Shown: positions 1-5,945 of the stretch, in pieces | Position numbering within the stretch: the first letter of the stretch is position 1 | Layout: each line of letters begins with the position of its first letter | Source of the DNA: JACCVL01 sp038232655 | Lineage (GTDB): Bacteria > Actinomycetota > Actinomycetes > Propionibacteriales > Nocardioidaceae | Assembly: GCA_038232655.1 (NCBI GenBank) | Contig: JBBSNM010000069.1 | Span: 1 to 15,487, forward strand | Direction: 5' to 3' | Length of the DNA: 15,487 bases | Program-made: the position numbers and the translations under genes | Notes under the pieces: model-generated | What the model was told of the DNA's origin: nothing | Databases searched by the model: none | What the model saw: the letters and a program-made list of their open reading frames with translations, nothing else

Positions 1-520
1 AGGGCCACAACGAGGCGGCACCGAGGACCGCTCCCGCGCCCGGCACGGTGAGCCCACGCACCGCCCAGGAGACCTCTGGCCCGAAGCCGCCCGTGGCGAC
101 CAGCACCAACCGGTCGGTGCGTTCGGGGTACTGGTAGGCGAACTGCATCGCCACCCCGCCGCCCAGCGAGTGCCCGACCACGGTGGCCCGGTCGATGTCC
201 AACACGGCCAGCAGGTCACGCATGCCGTTGGCGAACCCAGCCAGGCTGTAGTCCTTGCGCGGCTTCTCCGACTGCCCGTGCCCGAGCAGGTCGGGGGCGA
301 TCACGGTGAAGTGCTCGACCAGATGCGGCAGCACCGGCAGCCAGGTGCTCGAGTCGCAGCCCAGCCCGTGCAGCAGCAGCAGGACCGGTCCCGAGCCGGT
401 GCGCAGGAAGGCGCGCTCGTTCCCGCGGACCGCGACCCGCTGGATGGTCAGGTCGTCGGGGAGGTAGGCGCTCGCATCGGTCGCGGGGTCGTCGGGGAGG
501 TCGTCAGTCGACTCGCCCAC
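1..520 (-). CDS. alpha/beta-fold hydrolase, C-terminal part outside the window
   Basis: Reading the minus strand from a GTG at 520 gives about 173 residues without a stop up to the window edge, so the 3' part of the gene is missing. An oxyanion-hole segment LLLLHGLG lies near residue 50. The nucleophile elbow GHSLGGG lies near residue 120, with Ser as the presumed catalytic nucleophile, and is followed by a typical FAYQYPERTDRLVLVATGG stretch. The catalytic Asp/Glu and His would lie in the missing part. The GTG start is supported by GGGGGAGG about five bases upstream on the minus strand; there is no in-frame ATG nearby. Substrate cannot be told: this fold covers esterases, haloalkane dehalogenases, epoxide hydrolases and C-C hydrolases. 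The gene is divergent from the fatty-acid regulator, and a role in lipid or acyl-ester metabolism is only a guess from context. Confidence 0.85.
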   Translation of the reverse strand, partial: MGESTDDLPDDPATDASAYLPDDLTIQRVAVRGNERAFLRTGSGPVLLLLHGLGCDSSTWLPVLPHLVEHFTVIAPDLLGHGQSEKPRKDYSLAGFANGMRDLLAVLDIDRATVVGHSLGGGVAMQFAYQYPERTDRLVLVATGGFGPEVSWAVRGLTVPGAGAVLGAASLWP

Positions 521-550
521 GATGTCCTCCCCCGCTCGGCTTGTCCACCA

Positions 551-556
551 ACCCTA
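551..556 (-). promoter_or_regulatory. probable -10 element for the alpha/beta hydrolase gene
   Basis: On the minus strand the hexamer TAGGGT ends at 551, about 30 bases before the GTG start at 520. That leaves a short leader containing the GGGGGAGG ribosome-binding site. No convincing -35 hexamer is seen at the right distance, as is common in actinobacteria. Motif call only. Confidence 0.35.
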
Positions 557-676
557 GTTTCTTGTCCGGTCCACTGCGGTGTGCGCGGTGCCATCAGCCC
601 GGTCAAGGCCGGGCTTGGGCGGCGATCGTGCAAGACAGCTGGCACGCCAACACCTGCTGCTCGACGACAAAACCCG

Positions 677-707
677 CGGATCGTGCGACCAAAAGTGACG
701 GATCGTG
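677..707. repeat. two 9-bp direct repeats exactly 22 bp apart, upstream of fasR
   Basis: CGGATCGTG occurs at 677-685 and 699-707, start to start 22 bp, that is about two helical turns. A shorter copy GATCGTG lies at 624-630. They sit 50-80 bp before the fasR start, immediately upstream of a G-run block, where an activator or autoregulator could bind on one face of the DNA. No known operator was recognised. Confidence 0.4.
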
Positions 708-736
708 GGGGGTGGGGGGTGGGGGGTGGGGGTGGG
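707..736 (+). other. potential G-quadruplex tract in the fasR promoter
   Basis: Five G-runs of 6, 6, 6, 5 and 3 bases are separated by single T residues. Single-base loops with runs of three or more G are the textbook pattern for a stable parallel quadruplex. The tract is on the fasR coding strand and covers the spacer and -35 region of the proposed promoter. Formation in the cell is inference. Confidence 0.7.
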
Positions 737-745
737 TTGCCGGGC

Positions 746-758
746 TAGCCTGTTGAGG
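746..758 (+). promoter_or_regulatory. probable leaderless promoter of fasR
   Basis: TAGCCT at 746-751 fits the actinobacterial -10 consensus TANNNT. Six bases (GTTGAG) separate it from the GTG at 758, so the transcription start would coincide with the start codon. No good Shine-Dalgarno sequence precedes this GTG, which supports a leaderless message. The -35 position falls within G-runs. Confidence 0.5.
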
Positions 759-1963
759 TGGCGGCACCGTCGGCGAACGCGCTGGCCCGCCGGCTGGAGA
801 AGTCGGTGGGGCCGCTGTCGAGCGCCGCGCTGGCACGGATGGAGCGCGACCTGGCCTGGGTCCGCGAGCTGTCCGCCGAGGACCGCAGCTGGGTCGGGCT
901 GATCGTCCAGAACGGCATCGCCGAGTTCGCCTCCTGGGTGCGCGACCCGACCCCGATGTCAGCGGTCGCGGTCGCGGTGTTCGGCAACGCCCCGCGGGCG
1001 CTGACGCGGGTCGTGAGCCTGCAGCAGACCGTCGAGCTGGTGCGCGCCACCATCGACGTGGTCGAGGCAGACGTCGACCGGCTGCTCGGGCCGGTCGACG
1101 GCGCCGGCGCACGCGAGGCGATGCTGCGCTACTCCCGCGACGTCGCCTTCGCCGCCGCTGAGGTCTACGCCCGCGCCGCCGAGGTGCGCGGCGCGTGGGA
1201 CGCCCGGCTGGAGGCGCTGGTCGTGGACGCGGTCCTGCGCGGCGAGGCCGACGAGGCCGTACGCTCTCGGGCCGCTGCGCTCGGGTGGGAGTCGTCGAGC
1301 GCCGTCAGCGTGGTCTTAGGCTATGCGCCGAACGGGACCGCCATGCAGCGCGGAGTCACCAGCGCGGACGCCATCGAGTCGATCCGGCGCGAGGCCCGCC
1401 AGATCGGCGTCGACGCGCTGTGCGCGGCGCAGGGCGACCGGCTGGTGGTCGTGCTCGGTGGCGTTTCCGACCTCGACAAGGCCGCGGCGGCGGTGGCCGA
1501 GCACTTCGGTGCCGGTCCGGTGGTGATGGGCCCGCTGGTCGGCGACCTGCCCGCGGCCAGCGTCTCGGCCCGCAGCGCGGTGGCCGGGCTGCGGGCCGCC
1601 GGCGGCTGGCCGACCGCACCGCGGCCGGTGGCGGCCGACGACCTGCTGCCCGAGCGCGCCCTGTCCGGCGACGGGCACGCCCGCCACCACCTCGTGGACA
1701 ACATCTTCCGCCCGCTGGCCGGCGATGCTGTCCTGCTGCAGACGCTGTCCACCTACACAGAGCAGGGCGGCTCGCTCGAGGGCACCGCGCGCGCCCTGTT
1801 CGTGCACGTCAACACCGTCCGCTACCGGCTGGGCCGCATCGAGGACCTCACCGGGCTGGCACCTGCCCACCCGCGCGACGCCTTCACCCTGCGGGTGGCG
1901 GTCACCCTCGGGCGGCTGCGCGGGCCCGAAGGTGCCAGCACCGTCGCCGAGCGCTCTTTGTAG
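758..1963 (+). CDS. fasR: FasR-type PucR/CdaR-family transcriptional regulator
   Basis: This 401-residue protein has the layout of the PucR-type regulators that precede fab operons in streptomycetes, where FasR activates fatty-acid synthase genes. Residues 1-140 form a helical N-terminal sensor-like region, and roughly 180-290 look like the degenerate GGDEF-like central domain of CdaR/PucR proteins. Residues 338-366 hold the C-terminal PucR helix-turn-helix, with the diagnostic core LFVHVNTVRYRLGRIEDLTG. The family normally works as a DNA-binding activator with ligand sensing in the N-terminal part; for fatty-acid regulators the ligand is thought to be an acyl-CoA or similar intermediate. The start is the GTG at 758, directly after a -10 hexamer. 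Only 78 bp separate its stop from fabD, and its last codons form one arm of a long inverted repeat, so it may regulate the downstream genes by binding there (inference). Confidence 0.85.
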   Translation: MAAPSANALARRLEKSVGPLSSAALARMERDLAWVRELSAEDRSWVGLIVQNGIAEFASWVRDPTPMSAVAVAVFGNAPRALTRVVSLQQTVELVRATIDVVEADVDRLLGPVDGAGAREAMLRYSRDVAFAAAEVYARAAEVRGAWDARLEALVVDAVLRGEADEAVRSRAAALGWESSSAVSVVLGYAPNGTAMQRGVTSADAIESIRREARQIGVDALCAAQGDRLVVVLGGVSDLDKAAAAVAEHFGAGPVVMGPLVGDLPAASVSARSAVAGLRAAGGWPTAPRPVAADDLLPERALSGDGHARHHLVDNIFRPLAGDAVLLQTLSTYTEQGGSLEGTARALFVHVNTVRYRLGRIEDLTGLAPAHPRDAFTLRVAVTLGRLRGPEGASTVAERSL

Positions 1964-1987
1964 GAAACCTCCAAAGAGCGCCGGCGA
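1944..1987. promoter_or_regulatory. long imperfect inverted repeat between fasR and fabD: candidate operator or hairpin
   Basis: A perfect 10-bp arm GCGCTCTTTG (1951-1960) is matched by CAAAGAGCGC (1972-1981). Inside, AGG (1962-1964) pairs with CCT (1968-1970) around AAA, with one T/C mismatch. Outside, TCGCCG (1944-1949) pairs with CGGCGA (1982-1987) after a bulged A. The symmetry is centred on A1966 and the fasR TAG stop (1961-1963) lies inside. There is no T-run, so a classical terminator is less likely than a regulator-binding dyad before fabD, although both could hold. Confidence 0.6.
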
Positions 1988-2041
1988 TCTTCGTCCGCTC
2001 CGCAGCCGAGCACACCTGGGTCCGCGCGGGAGGCTGACTGG

Positions 2042-3226
2042 GTGCTTGTGATCGTCGCTCCCGGGCAGGGTGCCCAGTCGCCCGGCTTCCTCCGCCCCTG
2101 GCTCGAGGATCCGGTGTTTGCCGACCGCATGCACTGGCTGTCCACCGTCGCCGCCATCGACCTCGCCCACCACGGCAGCGAGTCCGACGAGGCGACCATC
2201 AAGGACACCGCGATCGCGCAGCCGCTGCTGGTCGCCTCCGGGCTGGTCGCCGCTCTCCAGCTCTTCCCCCACCCGGCGGACGCGTTCGGCTCGGTCGGCG
2301 CCGCCAGCGGGCACAGCGTCGGCGAGATCACCGCCGCGACCGGGGCGGGCGTGATCAGCGCCGAGCAGGCGATGGTGCTCGTCCGCGAACGCGGCCGGGC
2401 GATGGCGACGGCTTCGGCCCGTACACCGACGTCGATGACCGCCGTGCTCGGCGGCGACCGCGACGAGGTCCACGCGAGCCTTGAACGGCACGGCCTGACC
2501 GCGGCCAACGACAACGGGCCCGGCCAGATCGTGGCTGCCGGCACCGAGGAGCAGTTGGCGGCCCTTGCCGACGACCCGCCCGCCAGGGCGCGGCTAACCC
2601 CGCTGTCGGTGGCCGGCGCGTTCCACACCGAGCACATGGCGTCGGCGGTCGACACCCTCGCCCGGCTGGCCCGCTCGGTGACTGTGCACGACCCGCGGCT
2701 GCGGCTGATCTCCAACACCGACGGCCAGGTCGTGCACGACGGTAGGGACGTGCTGCGGCGCATCGTCGGGCAGGTGGCCCGCCCCGTCCGCTGGGACCTG
2801 TGCCTGCAGACGATGAGCGACCTCGGCGCCACTGGAATCCTGGAGATGCCGCCGGCGGGCACCCTCACCGGCATCGCCAAGCGCACCCTCAAGGGGGTCG
2901 CGACGTTCGCCCTCAGGAGCCCCGACCAGCTCGACGACGCCCGGGCGTTCGTCGCACAACATGCGGTCGCCTCCGAGCTGACCGACTCCCCCACCTGGCG
3001 GCTGCTGGTCGCCCCCGCGAAGGGCACCTTCGAGATCTCGACCAGCCGTGGGCCGGACGACCAGCTGCGAGCCGATGACCGCGTCGGCACCGTGCGCAGC
3101 CTGCGTGACGAGATCCCGGTGATCGCGCCGTACGGAGGGCACGTCGTCGAGTGGCTCGTCGAGGACGGCGACCTGGTCTCGCCCGGGCAGCCGCTGGTCC
3201 GGCTGCACCCGGAGGCTGGTCAGTGA
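2042..3226 (+). CDS. fabD: malonyl-CoA:ACP transacylase with C-terminal biotinyl-like domain
   Basis: FabD moves malonyl groups from CoA to the acyl carrier protein in FAS-II. Residues 1-310 are the acyltransferase: GQGAQ near residue 10 (oxyanion glutamine), GHSVGE with nucleophile Ser92, RERGRAM with the carboxylate-binding Arg at 117, and GAFHTEHM with His195. Usual FabD proteins have about 300-320 residues; this one has 394. Residues about 318-394 resemble a biotinyl/lipoyl-attachment hammerhead, including VEWLVEDGDLVSPGQPLVRL near the end. Where the modified lysine of AMKM would be, the sequence reads VRSLRDE, so no biotin or lipoate attachment is expected. The start is the GTG at 2042, eight bases after GGGAGG. 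The stop overlaps the fabH start (GTGA). The catalytic identity is clear; the role of the extra domain is unknown and may be structural or a docking surface for the carboxylase. Confidence 0.93.
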   Translation: MLVIVAPGQGAQSPGFLRPWLEDPVFADRMHWLSTVAAIDLAHHGSESDEATIKDTAIAQPLLVASGLVAALQLFPHPADAFGSVGAASGHSVGEITAATGAGVISAEQAMVLVRERGRAMATASARTPTSMTAVLGGDRDEVHASLERHGLTAANDNGPGQIVAAGTEEQLAALADDPPARARLTPLSVAGAFHTEHMASAVDTLARLARSVTVHDPRLRLISNTDGQVVHDGRDVLRRIVGQVARPVRWDLCLQTMSDLGATGILEMPPAGTLTGIAKRTLKGVATFALRSPDQLDDARAFVAQHAVASELTDSPTWRLLVAPAKGTFEISTSRGPDDQLRADDRVGTVRSLRDEIPVIAPYGGHVVEWLVEDGDLVSPGQPLVRLHPEAGQ

Positions 3227-4251
3227 GCGGCCGCATCGCCGACGTCTCAGCCAACGGCGGCCCGTCCCGCCTGCTCGGCATCGGCGCCTACCGCCCGCGC
3301 CGCAGCGTGCCCAACGCCGAGATCGTCGAGGCGATCGACTCCAGCGACGAGTGGATCCGCACCCGCTCGGGCATCACCAGCCGCCGCTTCGCCGGCCCTG
3401 ACGAGACCGTCACCGTGATGTCGCTGGCGGCGTCCCACCAGGCGCTCGACGACGCGGGGATCGACGCGGGCGACCTCGACTGTGTCATCGTCGCGACCAT
3501 CAGCCACCTGCTCCAGACACCGGCGGTCGCCACCCAGATCACGGCCGAGCTCGGCGCCAGCCCGGCCGCCGCGTTCGACGTGTCCGCGGCCTGCGCCGGC
3601 TTCTGCTACAGCGTGGCGATGGCCGCCGACATGGTGCGCGCCGGAACCGCTCGGCACGTGCTGGTGATCGGGGTGGAGAAGCTGTCGGAGATCACCGACC
3701 CCCACGATCGGTCGACCGCGTTCATCTTCGCCGACGGTGCGGGTGCCGCCGTGGTCGGTCCCGCCGACGAACCGGGCATCGGGCCGGTGGTGTGGGGCTC
3801 GGAGGGCGAGCGCTTCGACTTCATCCGGCAGGACGCGTACTGGCCGGTGGACGGCTTCGGGGCCGACACGGACGACCCCGAGAACTCCAAGCCGGCGCAC
3901 GTGCTGCGCATGGAGGGCAACCCCGTCTTCCGTTGGGCGAGCTTCGAGATGCCGAAGGTGGCCCAGCGTGCGATCGACGCAGCCGGCATCACCGTCGAGG
4001 ACCTCGACGCGTTCGTGCCGCACCAGGCCAACATGCGCATCACCGACACGATGGCGCGCCAGCTCAAGCTGCCCGACCAGGTGGCGATCGCCCGTGACAT
4101 CGCCGAGCAGGGCAACACCTCCAGCGCGTCGGTGCCGCTCGCGCTGCGCCGGCTCATCGACGACGGCCAGATCCGGGCGGGCGACCTGGCCCTGCTGATC
4201 GGCTTCGGCGCCGGGCTGGCCTACGCCGCGCAGGTGGTCCGCGTGCCCTGA
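3223..4251 (+). CDS. fabH: beta-ketoacyl-ACP synthase III
   Basis: FabH condenses a primer acyl-CoA with malonyl-ACP to start fatty-acid chains. The 342-residue protein has the whole family pattern: the catalytic Cys124 in SAACAGFCYS, His267 in PHQANMRI, Asn298 in GNTSSASVPLAL, and the C-terminal GFGAGLAYAAQVV. The N-terminal block EWIRTRSGITSRRF is also typical. The GTG start at 3223 overlaps the fabD stop in a GTGA quadruplet and sits seven bases after GGAGG (3211-3215), indicating translational coupling. In-frame sequence upstream is fabD overlap and not part of the protein. In actinobacteria FabH often accepts branched as well as straight primers; which are used here cannot be read from the motifs. 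Confidence 0.95.
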   Translation: MSGRIADVSANGGPSRLLGIGAYRPRRSVPNAEIVEAIDSSDEWIRTRSGITSRRFAGPDETVTVMSLAASHQALDDAGIDAGDLDCVIVATISHLLQTPAVATQITAELGASPAAAFDVSAACAGFCYSVAMAADMVRAGTARHVLVIGVEKLSEITDPHDRSTAFIFADGAGAAVVGPADEPGIGPVVWGSEGERFDFIRQDAYWPVDGFGADTDDPENSKPAHVLRMEGNPVFRWASFEMPKVAQRAIDAAGITVEDLDAFVPHQANMRITDTMARQLKLPDQVAIARDIAEQGNTSSASVPLALRRLIDDGQIRAGDLALLIGFGAGLAYAAQVVRVP

Positions 4252-4363
4252 GCCCGACCGACCGTCACCGAACCCCGTTGTCCTGTCCCACCCGCAGCAC
4301 CGACCAGCAGCACCCGCCGAACCCACCACCACCAACGAAACCCACCAGCAGGAGGAGAAGCAA
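4252..4363 (+). promoter_or_regulatory. acpP: C/A-rich, G-poor leader of acpP with strong ribosome-binding site
   Basis: The 112 bases between fabH and acpP are rich in C and A. The stretch from about 4290 to 4349 is very poor in G and should fold little. It ends in AGGAGGAG (4350-4357) six bases before the ATG. An open leader with a near-perfect ribosome-binding site suits the high ACP output needed relative to the enzymes. C-rich, G-poor RNA is also the kind that Rho can load on; no promoter hexamer was recognised. Confidence 0.45.
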
Positions 4364-4612
4364 ATGCCCAGCACCGAAGAGATCCGCACCGACCTCGCCG
4401 ACATCGTCAACGAGGTCGCGGGCGTCCCCGCCGACGACGTCCAGCTCGACAAGTCGTTCGTTGACGACCTCGACGTGGACTCGCTGTCGATGGTCGAGGT
4501 GGTCGTCGCCGCCGAGGAGAAGTTCGACGTCAAGATTCCGGACGACGAGGTCAAGAACCTCAAGACCGTCGGCGACGCCGTGGCGTTCATCGAGCGCGCG
4601 CAGGCAGCCTGA
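4364..4612 (+). CDS. acpP: acyl carrier protein
   Basis: This small acidic protein of 82 residues is the FAS-II acyl carrier. The phosphopantetheine site is Ser40 in DLDVDSLSMVEVV, matching the DSL signature at the start of helix II. Further family marks are ADDVQLDKSFVDDL before it, and EEKFDVKIPDDEVKNLKTVGDAV after it. The length is normal. The ATG is fixed by a strong AGGAGGAG just upstream. It lies between fabH and fabF, the usual actinobacterial order (in mycobacteria the equivalent ACP lies between fabD and kasA). It should be converted to the holo form by a phosphopantetheinyl transferase encoded elsewhere. Confidence 0.97.
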   Translation: MPSTEEIRTDLADIVNEVAGVPADDVQLDKSFVDDLDVDSLSMVEVVVAAEEKFDVKIPDDEVKNLKTVGDAVAFIERAQAA

Positions 4613-4613
4613 C

Positions 4614-4637
4614 CACCCAGACCGAGCACCCAGACCG
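4614..4637. repeat. short tandem direct repeat between acpP and fabF
   Basis: CACCCAGACCG is present at 4614-4624 and again at 4627-4637, a 13-bp period starting two bases after the acpP stop. It is followed by GGCC-TGC-GGCC, a small palindrome. The gap to fabF is only 70 bp. The repeat may be incidental or tune message stability between two genes needed in different amounts. Confidence 0.35.
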
Positions 4638-4682
4638 GGGCCTGCGGCCTGGCAACCGATCGAGACCAGAGGTGAGCACATC

Positions 4683-5933
4683 ATGACCCGTACCGTCGTC
4701 GTGACCGGTCTCGGCACGACCAGCCCCGTCGGCGGCGACGTCCCCACCACCTGGGAGGCGTTGCTCGCAGGCAGGTCCGGTGTCGCCCGGATGACCCACG
4801 ACTGGGTCGCGCAGCTGAACAGCCAGATCGCCGGCGAGGTCGCCGTCGAGCCGAGCGAGGTGCTCGATCGGGTGCAGGCCCGCCGGCTGGACCGCTCCGG
4901 TCAGTTCGCGATGGTCGCGGCGCTCGAGGCGTGGGGCGACAGCGGTCTGGCCGCGGCCGACGAGGCCGGCTCGGGCCCCGACCGGGAGCGGGTGGCGGTC
5001 GTGTGTGCCACCGGTATCGGTGGGGTGACGACCCTGCTGGCCAACTACGACGCGCTGATCACAAAGGGGCCGCGACGGGTGTCCCCGCTGGCGGTGCCGA
5101 TGCTGATGCCCAACAGCGCGGCCGCCAACGTCGGGCTGCGGATCGGCGCCAAGGCCACCGTCAGCGCGCCGGTGTCGGCCTGCGCGTCGGGCAACGAGGG
5201 CATCGCCCTCGCGGTTGACATGATCCGCCTCGGCCGGGCCGACGTGGTGCTCGCGGGCGGCACCGAGGCGGCGGTACACGCGCTGCCGATGGCCGCCTTC
5301 GGCAACATGATGGCGCTGTCCAAGCGCAACGATGAGCCCGAGCTCGCCTCGCGGCCGTGGGACGTCGACCGGGACGGTTTCGTCCTTGGCGAGGGGGCCG
5401 GGCTCATAGTGCTCGAGTCCGCGGAGCATGCAGCCGCCCGCGGTGCCCGCGTCTATGCCGAGGTCGCCGGCGCGGGCATCACCGCCGACTCCCATGACAT
5501 CGCCCAGCCAGACCCGGAGGGCTACGGCGCGCAGCGGGCCATCCAACGGGCGCTGGCCGAGTCGCGGCTGGAGCCGGGCGACATCCGGCACATCAACGCG
5601 CACGCCACGTCGACGCCGCAGGGTGATGTGACCGAGGCGCTCGCGATCCGCAACGCACTGGGGTCGGCGGCCGACCAGGTGGTGCTCACCGCCACCAAGT
5701 CGATGACCGGCCACCTGCTCGGTGCGGCCGGCGCGCTGGAGTCGATCGCCAGCATCCTGGCGCTCTACCACCGGGTGGTGCCGCCGACGATCAACCTCGA
5801 CCACCAGGACGAGCGCGTCGACCTCGACATCGCCACCAAGCCGCGAGACCTGCCCGCCGGCGACCTGGCTGCGCTCAACAACTCCTTCGGCTTCGGCGGG
5901 CACAACGTCGCCCTGGCCTTTCGCACCGTCTGA
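4683..5933 (+). CDS. fabF: beta-ketoacyl-ACP synthase II
   Basis: FabF extends acyl-ACP with malonyl-ACP. The 416-residue product carries the decarboxylating condensing-enzyme triad: Cys167 in PVSACASGNEG, His307 in INAHATSTPQGD and His344 in KSMTGHLLGAAG, with the conserved Lys339. GFVLGEGAG near 232 and NNSFGFGGHNVALAF at the end are also typical. The start is the ATG at 4683, six bases after AGAGGTGAG; the open frame extends further upstream but that part is low-complexity noise through acpP. It corresponds in position to KasA/KasB of the mycobacterial fabD-acpM-kasA-kasB-accD6 operon, although only one such synthase is here. It is a FAS enzyme rather than a type II PKS chain-length pair, since there is no partner synthase lacking the Cys. 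Confidence 0.96.
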   Translation: MTRTVVVTGLGTTSPVGGDVPTTWEALLAGRSGVARMTHDWVAQLNSQIAGEVAVEPSEVLDRVQARRLDRSGQFAMVAALEAWGDSGLAAADEAGSGPDRERVAVVCATGIGGVTTLLANYDALITKGPRRVSPLAVPMLMPNSAAANVGLRIGAKATVSAPVSACASGNEGIALAVDMIRLGRADVVLAGGTEAAVHALPMAAFGNMMALSKRNDEPELASRPWDVDRDGFVLGEGAGLIVLESAEHAAARGARVYAEVAGAGITADSHDIAQPDPEGYGAQRAIQRALAESRLEPGDIRHINAHATSTPQGDVTEALAIRNALGSAADQVVLTATKSMTGHLLGAAGALESIASILALYHRVVPPTINLDHQDERVDLDIATKPRDLPAGDLAALNNSFGFGGHNVALAFRTV

Positions 5934-5945
5934 CGGGACCACCGC

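Noticed and set aside
541..549. TTGTCCACC resembles a DnaA box (8 of 9 bases).
   Set aside because: A single near-match with no cluster, no AT-rich stretch and no dnaA/dnaN neighbours does not make an origin.
170..748. Plus-strand open frame over the hydrolase gene and promoter region.
   Set aside because: It is antisense to a gene with clear alpha/beta hydrolase motifs and runs on into the G-run tract.
3151..3222. In-frame upstream extension of FabH within fabD.
   Set aside because: The sequence is Arg/Ala noise from another fabD frame; the GTG at 3223 has GGAGG and family-like length.
4278..4682. In-frame N-terminal extension of FabF across acpP.
   Set aside because: The extension is low-complexity Ser/Arg/Pro and overlaps acpP. 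The ATG at 4683 has a good ribosome-binding site and matches the family start.
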